DNA of 29,907 bases from HRBIN12 sp964640965 (lineage in GTDB: Bacteria > Actinomycetota > UBA4738 > HRBIN12). Made by a program: the position numbers and the translations under genes. How positions within the stretch are numbered: the stretch's first letter is position 1; each line of letters opens with the position of its first letter. Shown here piece after piece: positions 1 to 5,985 of the stretch. The DNA lies in contig CAZXJB010000016.1 in assembly GCA_964640965.1 (NCBI GenBank), positions 1 to 29,907 on the forward strand, in the 5' to 3' direction. A model generated the notes under the pieces. That model had not been told where the DNA came from. It ran no database searches and saw only the letters and a list, made by a program, of their open reading frames with translations.

Positions 1-90
1 CGGGCGGTAGGGCTCCCGCAGGATCGAGACCGCGCCGTCGCCGCCGCGGCCGCCGCGGGCGACCACCGTCACCTCGTCGATGAAGCTCAC
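1..90 (-). CDS. obg: GTPase Obg (ObgE/CgtA), N-terminal fragment cut by the window edge
   Basis: The first 30 codons of an Obg GTPase, read from a GTG at 90-88 toward base 1. The peptide begins MSFIDEV and continues with a glycine-rich stretch (ARGGRGGDGAVS), the start of the Obg glycine-rich fold that precedes the GTPase domain. Obg binds the large ribosomal subunit and acts in ribosome maturation and stress signalling (family knowledge). A GGAGG sits six bases before the GTG and supports the start. In actinobacteria obg normally follows rpmA directly; here an opposite-strand gene lies between them, so obg may need its own promoter. I see no convincing -10 in 91-141. The GTPase motifs lie outside the window. 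Confidence 0.88.
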   Translation of the reverse strand, partial: MSFIDEVTVVARGGRGGDGAVSILREPYRP

Positions 91-141
91 CCTCGCCCTC
101 CGACCCGTGCCGGGATCGATGCTCCCAGACCCGCGAGCGAG

Positions 142-639
142 ATGCGCGTGCGAGAAGATGGAAGCATGCTGGAGCCGGTCCGCGTCTGGGCGGTCGAGCT
201 GGGCCTCGGTCCGGTCCTCGAGCGTGAGGGGACGCTCTCGCTCGGGACCGAGGCGCTGCGCTTCGAGCCGAGCGAGCGCGGATCGGCGATCGCCCTGCCC
301 CTGGCCGAGATCGAGCGGGTCCGCCGCCTCCGGGGCTCGCCGGTGCTGATGGTCCTCTCGCGCCGAGGGGGCGAACGCCGCCGCACCGCCTTCTACTTCG
401 TGCCGCCCCCGCCGCTGCCGAGGGCCGCCCCCGAGCAGGAGCCCCGGCTCGCGATCCCGATGCTGCGCAGCCCCAGGCGCAAGGCGCGCCGGCGCAACGT
501 GAGCTACCTCGGCCTCATGAACCGGGAGAAGAAGGACCTGATCGTGGCCTGGGAGCGGGCCGTCCGGCAGGCCGTCGCCGCGACGCGCGGAGCCGGGGAC
601 TCGCGGGGGCCCGGGGGCTCGACGGGTTCGACGGGCTAG
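142..639 (+). CDS. Unrecognised PH/GRAM-like small protein with basic C-terminal half
   Basis: A 165-residue soluble protein that I do not recognise by name. Residues about 9-90 look like a small beta-rich domain of the PH/GRAM type: alternating strands (GTLSLGTEALRFEP, SAIALPLAEIERVRRL, SPVLMVLS, TAFYFVP). A proline-rich linker and a very basic patch follow (RSPRRKARRRN, about 109-119), then an amphipathic helix (NREKKDLIVAWERAVRQAV) and a Gly/Ser/Thr tail. There is no signal peptide or membrane segment. An in-frame ATG at 166 is an alternative start that keeps all apparent structure. It lies antisense between obg and rpmA, and its TAG stop overlaps the rpmA stop in a shared CTAG. The function is unknown; the PH-like call is inference from strand pattern only. 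Confidence 0.6.
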   Translation: MRVREDGSMLEPVRVWAVELGLGPVLEREGTLSLGTEALRFEPSERGSAIALPLAEIERVRRLRGSPVLMVLSRRGGERRRTAFYFVPPPPLPRAAPEQEPRLAIPMLRSPRRKARRRNVSYLGLMNREKKDLIVAWERAVRQAVAATRGAGDSRGPGGSTGSTG

Positions 640-650
640 ACGGGCTGGAC
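612..650. repeat. Imperfect 9-bp tandem repeat at the convergent stop codons
   Basis: Units of GACGGGTTC (621-629), GACGGGCTA (630-638), GACGGGCTG (639-647) and a partial GAC follow one another. The repeat encodes the Ser-Thr-Gly tail of the upstream + gene and the last residues of L27 on the other strand. It contains the CTAG (636-639) that supplies both stop codons. Confidence 0.6.
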
Positions 651-887
651 GACCGCGTACCGGCGGCCGCGCGAGGTCCGGAACGAGACCTGCCCGTCGA
701 CGAGCGCGAACAGGGTGTCGTCGCCGCCCTTGCCGACGCCCGGGCCCGGGTGGATCCGGGTGCCGCGCTGGCGCACGATGATCGAGCCGGCGGACACGCG
801 CTGCCCGCCGAACGCCTTCACGCCGAGGCGCTTGGACTCGGAGTCCCGACCGTTGCGGGAGGACCCGCCACCCTTCTTGTGTGCCAT
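636..887 (-). CDS. rpmA: 50S ribosomal protein L27
   Basis: An 83-residue L27 of normal length. It starts MAHKKGGGSSRNGRDS and keeps the family's conserved glycine/basic N-terminus, which reaches toward the peptidyl-transferase centre, followed by RLGVKAFGGQRV and IIVRQRGTRIHPG. There is no N-terminal prepeptide of the kind cleaved in Firmicutes. It lies 25 bases after rplU, as usual for the L21-L27 pair. No good SD precedes the ATG; instead TACCCT (898-903, minus strand) ends ten bases before it, so a separate leaderless start is possible. The stop overlaps that of the convergent + gene. Confidence 0.97.
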   Translation of the reverse strand: MAHKKGGGSSRNGRDSESKRLGVKAFGGQRVSAGSIIVRQRGTRIHPGPGVGKGGDDTLFALVDGQVSFRTSRGRRYAVVQPV

Positions 888-897
888 CGCGTTCCCG

Positions 898-903
898 AGG
901 GTA
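898..903 (-). promoter_or_regulatory. Possible -10 hexamer for rpmA
   Basis: TACCCT on the minus strand in the 25-base rplU-rpmA gap, ending ten bases before the rpmA ATG, which has no SD. It matches the TAnnnT form seen before other genes here. No -35 is recognisable, and it lies inside an operon, so it may be chance. Confidence 0.25.
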
Positions 904-912
904 CCAGACGCG

Positions 913-1320
913 TTACGAGCCGGCGGGCTGCTCGACGGCCTCCGCCGGGGCCGGGGCGGGCTCCGCGGACGGGGGCTCGGCTTCCGCGCGGGCGGCCGAC
1001 GTCCTCCCCTTCCCCCCGAGGCTCACGTCCTCGATCCGGACGAGGGTGAGGAGCTGACGGTGGCCCGCGCGGCGCGCGTACCCGGTCTTGTTCTTGTACT
1101 TGAAGATCCTGACCTTGTCGCCCTTGCGCTCGCCGAGCAGCGTGGCCGTCACGACGGCCCGCTCGAGCTCCTTGCCGACGTGGGTCCGTCCCTCGTCGTC
1201 GACGACGAGCAGCGGACGGAAGGTCAGGGCCTCGCCGACCCCGTGCAGGTACTCGACCTCGAGCACGTCCCCCGGCTGCACCTTGTGCTGCTTGCCGCCC
1301 GTCTTGATGACCGCGTACAT
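913..1320 (-). CDS. rplU: 50S ribosomal protein L21 with acidic Ala/Pro tail
   Basis: L21 binds 23S rRNA in the large subunit. Residues 1-103 carry the full family domain: MYAVIKTGGKQ at the start, then KGDKVRIFKYKNKTGYARRAGHRQ near residues 66-89. The protein is 135 residues against about 103 for a typical L21. The extra 30 or so residues form a low-complexity Ala/Pro/Glu tail (AEAEPPSAEPAPAPAEA), a kind of extension seen in some actinobacterial ribosomal proteins. An SD (GGGAGGAGG) precedes the ATG. The gap from rng is 43 bases and contains a perfect 11-bp hairpin that ends just before this SD, so initiation or mRNA processing here may depend on structure. Confidence 0.97.
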   Translation of the reverse strand: MYAVIKTGGKQHKVQPGDVLEVEYLHGVGEALTFRPLLVVDDEGRTHVGKELERAVVTATLLGERKGDKVRIFKYKNKTGYARRAGHRQLLTLVRIEDVSLGGKGRTSAARAEAEPPSAEPAPAPAEAVEQPAGS

Positions 1321-1334
1321 GCCGTTCCTCCTCC

Positions 1335-1363
1335 CGGCGGACGCCGCGCACCGGCGTCCGCCG
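1335..1363 (-). other. Perfect 11-bp hairpin between rng and rplU
   Basis: The inverted repeat CGGCGGACGCC (1335-1345) and GGCGTCCGCCG (1353-1363) has a 7-base loop. It lies between the rng stop (1364-1366) and the rplU SD. No T-run follows on the minus strand, so a classical terminator is unlikely. An RNA-processing site, a 3'-end stabiliser or an L21 leader element are better guesses. Confidence 0.75.
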
Positions 1364-3190
1364 TCACTTCGCCTCGTAGGTCAGGAGCACGCCCCTGCCC
1401 TCACAGGTCGGGCAGGTCTCCGAGAACGCCTCCAAGAGTCCACCAGACACGCGCTTGCGCGTCACCTCGAGCAGCCCGAGCGGGCTGATGTCGAACACCT
1501 GGCTACGGGTCTTGTCCTGCGCGAGCGCCTCGCGCAGGGTCTCGATCACCTTCTTCTTGTTCTGCTCGAGCAGCATGTCGATGAAGTCGATGACGATCAT
1601 GCCCCCGATGTCGCGCAGTCGCAGCTGCCGGGCGATCTCGCGCGCGGCCTCGAGGTTGGTGTTCACCACGGTCTCCTCGAGGTTGGTCTTGCCGACCGAC
1701 TTCCCGGTGTTCACGTCGATGACCGTGAGCGCCTCGGTCCGGTCGATGACGATGTAGCCGCCCGAGGGGAGCCAGACCTTGCGGTCGAGACCCTTGTGGA
1801 TCTGCTCGACGATGTGGAACTCCTCGAACACCGGGAGCGGGCCCTCGTGGAGCCGGACCTTCCGCAGCAGGTCCGGATCGGCCTGCCGCAGGTACTCGGT
1901 CACGATCTGGTAGACGCGGGGCGAGTCGGTGACGAGCTCGCGGAACTCCTCGTCGGTGAACAGGTCCCGCACGACCCGTACGGTGAGCTCCGGCTCCTCG
2001 TACAGGAGCGCAGGCGCCTTCGCCTTCTTCGCCCGCTTCTCGATCTCGGCCCATTCGGCGAGCAGCCGGTCGAGATCGGCGACGAGCTGCTCCTCGGTCG
2101 CCCCCTCGGCAGCGGTGCGGACGATCAGGCCGTGGCTCTCCGGGCGGATCTTCTTGTAGATGGCCTTCAGCCGCTTCCGCTCCTGCTCCGGCAGGCGCCG
2201 GCTGATGCCGGTCACGTCCGCGTTGGGGACGAGGACCAGGTAGCGGCCCGGCATCGAGATCTGGGCGGTGAGGCGCGCGCCCTTGCCCCCGATCGGATCC
2301 TTCGTCACCTGGACGAGGACGGACTGGCCGGGGCGGAGCACCTTCTCGATCCGCGGCGGCGACCCCTCCAGGTCCTCCGGCGAGTAGTTCACCTCGCCCG
2401 CGTACAGGACGGCGTTGCGGCCGCGGCCGATGTCGATGAACGCGGCCTCCATCCCGGGGAGCACGTTCTGGACGCGTCCGAGGTACACGTTGCCGACCAT
2501 CGAGCGGGCGCCGATCCGCGTCACGTAGTGCTGCACGAGCTCGCGCCCCTCGAGCACCGCGATCTGGTCCCGCTCGCCGTGCTCGGTGATGACCATGAGC
2601 TTGTCGGTCACCCGCGGCACGACCGGGAGCGGCTCGCGCCGGCGGCGGGTCGTCGTGCGGGTCGCGCGCATCGAGCGCCGCCGCAGCCGCGTGGAGATCT
2701 GCGCCTCGGCCTGCGCGGCCGCGGGGGCCTCTGCGGGGGTCCCCTCCCCCTCCGCAACGGCGGCTTCGGCCGCCTCGGCGGTCTCGGGGGCCGCGGTCTC
2801 CGTCTCGGCGGTCGCCGCCTTCTTCTTGCCCCGGCCCCGCCCGCCGCGACGCCGACGCTTCCTCGGTGCGGGCGCGGTCACGGCCTCCTCCTCCGCCGAG
2901 GCGACCGGCTCGGCCGGAGCCTCGGCGGCCGGCACGCCCTCGGACGCCGGCGCCTCGGGCGACGGCTCGGCCTCGTCTCCCTCCGGGCCGGGCTCTTCAG
3001 CCGCCGGGGCCTTCTTCCTGCCCCGGCCCCGTCCGCCGCGCCGCCGGCGCTTCCTCGGGGCGGCCTCGGTCCCGGTCGAGGTCCCGGTCGAGGCCTCGCT
3101 CGATGTCTCGCTCGAGGGCTCGGCAGCGTCGAGGACGGCAACCTCCCCGACCGCCGGCACCTCCACGGCCACGCTGTGCTCCTCCGTCAT
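1364..3190 (-). CDS. rng: Ribonuclease E/G family endoribonuclease
   Basis: Endoribonuclease for rRNA maturation and mRNA decay, 608 residues from the ATG at 3190, which has an SD (GGAAGGAG). The frame is open up to 3364, but the upstream part has no SD and is low complexity. Residues 1-185 are disordered Ala/Glu/Pro with two copies of an Arg/Gly-rich motif (46-60 and 110-124). An S1-like RNA-binding domain follows at about 228-310 (VGNVYLGRVQNVLPGMEAAFID). The catalytic core has both metal-binding aspartates, D492 in IDVNTGK and D535 in VIDFIDM. The Zn-link CPTC is at 593-596, and the protein ends soon after it. There is no long C-terminal scaffold as in E. coli RNase E; the disordered part is N-terminal, as in actinobacterial RNase E. 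The rng/rne choice is nominal. It heads the rplU-rpmA operon. Confidence 0.95.
   Translation of the reverse strand: MTEEHSVAVEVPAVGEVAVLDAAEPSSETSSEASTGTSTGTEAAPRKRRRRGGRGRGRKKAPAAEEPGPEGDEAEPSPEAPASEGVPAAEAPAEPVASAEEEAVTAPAPRKRRRRGGRGRGKKKAATAETETAAPETAEAAEAAVAEGEGTPAEAPAAAQAEAQISTRLRRRSMRATRTTTRRRREPLPVVPRVTDKLMVITEHGERDQIAVLEGRELVQHYVTRIGARSMVGNVYLGRVQNVLPGMEAAFIDIGRGRNAVLYAGEVNYSPEDLEGSPPRIEKVLRPGQSVLVQVTKDPIGGKGARLTAQISMPGRYLVLVPNADVTGISRRLPEQERKRLKAIYKKIRPESHGLIVRTAAEGATEEQLVADLDRLLAEWAEIEKRAKKAKAPALLYEEPELTVRVVRDLFTDEEFRELVTDSPRVYQIVTEYLRQADPDLLRKVRLHEGPLPVFEEFHIVEQIHKGLDRKVWLPSGGYIVIDRTEALTVIDVNTGKSVGKTNLEETVVNTNLEAAREIARQLRLRDIGGMIVIDFIDMLLEQNKKKVIETLREALAQDKTRSQVFDISPLGLLEVTRKRVSGGLLEAFSETCPTCEGRGVLLTYEAK
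2819..2863 (-). repeat. Arg/Gly-rich motif repeat, copy 2, within rng
   Basis: Codes for residues 110-124 (RKRRRRGGRGRGKKK) of the ribonuclease. Nearly identical in DNA and protein to the copy at 3011-3055. The spacing is 192 bases (64 codons), so the frame is kept. Probably an RNA-binding arginine/glycine-type motif (inference). Confidence 0.7.
3011..3055 (-). repeat. Arg/Gly-rich motif repeat, copy 1, within rng
   Basis: Codes for residues 46-60 (RKRRRRGGRGRGRKK) of the ribonuclease. It pairs with the copy at 2819-2863; an Ala/Glu/Pro spacer separates them. An internal duplication is likely. Confidence 0.7.
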
Positions 3191-3511
3191 GGATGCTCCT
3201 TCCGCTCGTCGCGGCGCGGCGCCGCGCGGCGCGGAACGGGAACGGGCGGAGCGGGCGCGAGGACGCCGACCCCCATCACCTGAGGTCGGATCCGACGAGG
3301 TCAACGTATCTCCGGATGGGACCGGCGCTTCGCCGACCCCCACGTCCGGCGCATCGTCGCGCACGTGCAGGTTCCCGTCCCGGCACCGACCAGGGCTCCC
3401 GCCACCTCCCGGGTCCCTCCCCGGGGGAAGCCGGGGCCGTGGCCGCGCCGTATCTCATCCCACCGAGCTGCCGGCGCCGATGGCGCGCGCTCGACGGGCA
3501 AGCCTGCACAC

Positions 3512-3520
3512 AGCGTAGCA
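3512..3520 (-). promoter_or_regulatory. Candidate extended -10 promoter for rng-rplU-rpmA
   Basis: TGCTACGCT on the minus strand matches an extended -10 (TGnTAnnnT). It lies about 320 bases before the rng ATG. It is the best such match in the region upstream of rng. No clear -35. Confidence 0.4.
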
Positions 3521-3603
3521 GGCACGGGACGAGGCCCGAGCGACCCGCTGTGGCCGGGGCGGAGCGACGGCGCCGGATGCTGGGAGGGCTAGTCAACAGG
3601 GAC

Positions 3604-3609
3604 TACGCT
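3604..3609 (+). promoter_or_regulatory. Candidate -10 for the receiver-kinase gene
   Basis: TACGCT ends nine bases before the ATG at 3619, which lacks an SD. The spacing fits leaderless transcription. No -35 match. Confidence 0.4.
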
Positions 3610-3618
3610 CCCTTCCAC

Positions 3619-4833
3619 ATGGACGAGCCGGGAACCCACTTCACGCCGGATACCGACGCCCCGGGGCCGCGGCCGACACTCACGAGGATGGAACGGACGC
3701 TCCTCTCCCCGCCGACCCGCGTCCGCGTCCTCGTCGTGGACGACAACGACGGGTTCCGCGAGTCGCTCCTTGCGCTGCTCGACGCCGGCGACCTCGACGT
3801 CGTGGGCGAGGCCTCCTCTGGGCTCCAGGCCCTCGAGGTCGTCGAGCGCGTGCGCCCCGACGTCGTCCTCATGGACGTTCGGATGCCCGGTCTCGACGGC
3901 ATCGAGACCACCCGACGGCTCAAGGCGGCCCATCCGGACCTCGGCGTCGTGGCCCTCTCCGGCCACGAGGACCAGGACATCGTGCGCGACATGCTCGTCG
4001 CCGGCGCCAACGGGTACGTGCTGAAGGACTCGGACGGCGACGAGATCCTGAGCGCGATCGCCGAGGCGGCGGGCGGGCGCGGGCTCCTGTCGCCCGGCGT
4101 CACCCCGCGCGTGATCGAGGAGCTCACCGAGGCGCTCGAGCGCGAGCGGCGCCGGGCGCGGGAGCTGGAACAGGCCCAGGCGGCCCTCATCGAGCGCTCG
4201 GAGCGGCGCCAGCAGCTCGTCGCCCGCCTCTCGCACGAGCTGCGGACCCCCGTGACGGTGATCCTCGGCATGGCGCAGACCCTCGCGAAGGCTCCCGAGA
4301 GCCCCGAGCGCGAGGAGCTGCTCGAACGCATCATCGCCCGCGCGAGGGACCTCGCTCGGCTCGTCGAGCGCTTCGAGCTGACCGTCGACGCGCGCCTGGC
4401 CGAGCGGGTCGACCTCGTGGCGCTCGCCCGGGAGCTCGCCGGGGCGAGCCCGCGGATCGGCGTCGAGACCGAGGGGCCGATCCCCCAGGTCTCGCTCAAC
4501 CCGGGGGCGGCTCGGAGGATCCTCGAGGAGCTCCTGGACAACGCCCTGCGCTTCTCGCCCGAGGGCTCGCCGGTCGAGGTGCGGATCGCCGCCGATGCGC
4601 GGGTGGAGGTCCGGATCCGCGACCGCGGACCCGGCATCGAGCCCGAGGACCGCGAGCGCATCTTCGGCCCGCTCGAGCAGGTCGAGGACGTGAACGTCCG
4701 CGTGCACCAGGGAGCCGGGATGGGGCTCGCGCTCGCGCGGACGGCCGCCCGAGCGATGGGCGGGGACGTGACGCTCGAGTCCTCGGGACCCGAGGGGTCC
4801 ACCTTCCTCTGGACGGTGCCGCTCGCGGGCTAG
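3619..4833 (+). CDS. Soluble receiver-histidine kinase fusion (REC-HisKA-HATPase)
   Basis: A 404-residue cytoplasmic signalling protein. Residues about 34-150 are a receiver domain with the acidic pair D41-D42, phospho-acceptor D86 (LMDVRMPG), S114 and K136 (YVLKD). Its sequence is closest to NarL/FixJ-type receivers (GANGYVLKD). A charged helical linker (about 164-200, probable coiled coil) leads to a HisKA domain with H206 in LSHELRTP, then a HATPase_c domain with N308 (N box), DRGPGI (335-340) and GAGMGL (365-370). There is no membrane segment and no PAS or GAF sensor, so input probably comes as phosphate on D86 from another kinase. The ATG at 3688 is an alternative start that keeps all domains. 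It stands alone on the plus strand between rodA and rng; no partner is adjacent. Confidence 0.88.
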   Translation: MDEPGTHFTPDTDAPGPRPTLTRMERTLLSPPTRVRVLVVDDNDGFRESLLALLDAGDLDVVGEASSGLQALEVVERVRPDVVLMDVRMPGLDGIETTRRLKAAHPDLGVVALSGHEDQDIVRDMLVAGANGYVLKDSDGDEILSAIAEAAGGRGLLSPGVTPRVIEELTEALERERRRARELEQAQAALIERSERRQQLVARLSHELRTPVTVILGMAQTLAKAPESPEREELLERIIARARDLARLVERFELTVDARLAERVDLVALARELAGASPRIGVETEGPIPQVSLNPGAARRILEELLDNALRFSPEGSPVEVRIAADARVEVRIRDRGPGIEPEDRERIFGPLEQVEDVNVRVHQGAGMGLALARTAARAMGGDVTLESSGPEGSTFLWTVPLAG

Positions 4834-4839
4834 TCCGCC

Positions 4840-5985
4840 TCAGACGAGCCGGCGCATGTGGATGTTCAGGAGCAGGCCCACCGCGACCGCGTTCGCGAGG
4901 AGCGAGCTGCCGCCGTAGGAGACGAACGGCAGCGTGATCCCGGTGATCGGCATGATGCCGATGGTCATCCCGATGTTCACGAACATCTGGATCGCGAACA
5001 TCGACGCGATCCCCGCCGCCACGTAGGTCCCGAACGGGTCCTTCGCGAGGAGCGCGATGCGCAGCGCCCGCCACAGCAGCACGGCGAAGAGCAGGAGCAT
5101 GGTCGCGGCTCCGACGAACCCGAACTCCTCGCCGGCCACGGTGAAGACGAAGTCGGTGTGCTGCTCGGGCACGAAATCCAGGTTCGTCTGGGTGCCGCGC
5201 AGGTAGCCGAGGCCGGTGAGGCCCCCGGACCCGATCGCGATCTCGGCCTGCTCGCGGTTCCAGCGCGCGCTCTCGCTCACGTTGGCGGGATCGAACAGCG
5301 CCCGGACCCGCTCGAGCTGGTACTCCCGGACGAGGCCCGTCTGGAGCGCCGCTACGACGAGCACGAGCGCGGTGAGCGCGAGCAGCGCGAGGTGTCGGCC
5401 TCGCGCCCCCGCCACCACGAGCACGCCCACCAGGATCGCGGCCAGCACGATCGAGGTCCCGAGGTCGGGCTGCAGGAACACCAGGACGGCGGGGAGCCAC
5501 GCGATGGCCGTCGCGCTGTAGACGTCGGGGAGCGAGAGGTCGTTGCCGGAGCGTCGGATCTCCGACAGGAACGTCGCGAGCATGATGATGAGGGCGACCT
5601 TGGCGATCTCGGACGGCGTGAGCTGGAAGCCGAACACCTGGAACCACCGCTGCGAGCCCTTCACGGCGGTGCCGAGCGGCGTCCGCACCAGCACGAGCAG
5701 CACGATCGAGGCGGCGTAGATCATCCCCGCATAGACCTTCAGGAAGCGGTAGTCGAAGCTCGCGACCACCAGGATCGCGACCAGCCCGAGCGCCGCGAAG
5801 GTCGCCTGCCGCTTCAGGTAGAACCCGGGGTCCTCCCCGATCGCCGCGAGCGACCGCTGGGTCGCCGAGTAGACGAGCAGCAGGCTCGCGCCCATGAGCG
5901 CCACGACGACGAGCAGGAGCAGCGGGTCGAGGTGCCGGATCGGCCTCCGCTCGGCGGGGATGCGCCGCCCGGCGACGAGGTCCAT
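4840..5985 (-). CDS. rodA: Peptidoglycan glycosyltransferase RodA (SEDS family)
   Basis: A 381-residue polytopic membrane protein that polymerises lipid II into glycan strands during cell elongation, in complex with the class B penicillin-binding protein encoded just upstream. About ten hydrophobic helices are visible from residue 20 on. Family motifs are FQLTPSEIAK (120-129), LQPDLGTSIV (171-180), and VPEQHTDFVFTVAGEE, in which D278 matches the catalytic aspartate of E. coli RodA. The C-terminal GITLPFVSYGGSS is diagnostic. Its ATG overlaps the mrdA stop by one base (TGATG), so translation is probably coupled. It is the last gene of the mre operon. The downstream kinase gene converges on it with only six bases between stops. 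Confidence 0.97.
   Translation of the reverse strand: MDLVAGRRIPAERRPIRHLDPLLLLVVVALMGASLLLVYSATQRSLAAIGEDPGFYLKRQATFAALGLVAILVVASFDYRFLKVYAGMIYAASIVLLVLVRTPLGTAVKGSQRWFQVFGFQLTPSEIAKVALIIMLATFLSEIRRSGNDLSLPDVYSATAIAWLPAVLVFLQPDLGTSIVLAAILVGVLVVAGARGRHLALLALTALVLVVAALQTGLVREYQLERVRALFDPANVSESARWNREQAEIAIGSGGLTGLGYLRGTQTNLDFVPEQHTDFVFTVAGEEFGFVGAATMLLLFAVLLWRALRIALLAKDPFGTYVAAGIASMFAIQMFVNIGMTIGIMPITGITLPFVSYGGSSLLANAVAVGLLLNIHMRRLV

Larger units (their letters stand above)
3191..3618. other. 428-base gene-free region: rng leader and kinase promoter
   Basis: No convincing gene. The frames open here are composition-driven. It contains a perfect 12-bp palindrome GTCGGATCCGAC (3285-3296) flanked by GACCTC direct repeats on the minus strand, several GC-rich inverted repeats (around 3405-3440), an extended -10 toward rng (3512-3520) and a -10 toward the kinase gene (3604-3609). 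If the rng promoter is right, the rng mRNA has a leader of about 315 bases. Confidence 0.5.

Noticed and set aside
1088..3283. 731-codon open frame antisense to rng
   Set aside because: It mirrors the codon phase of the real ribonuclease gene; no domain is recognisable and the composition is that of a reversed GC-rich gene.
3191..3364. N-terminal extension of the ribonuclease to an ATG at 3364
   Set aside because: No SD there, low-complexity Arg/Ser/Pro translation, and a clear SD at the internal ATG at 3190.
4830..4858. Inverted repeat at the kinase/rodA convergent ends
   Set aside because: Only short 4-5 bp arms (GCGG/CCGC, GCTCG/CGAGC) with long loops; expected by chance at this GC content.
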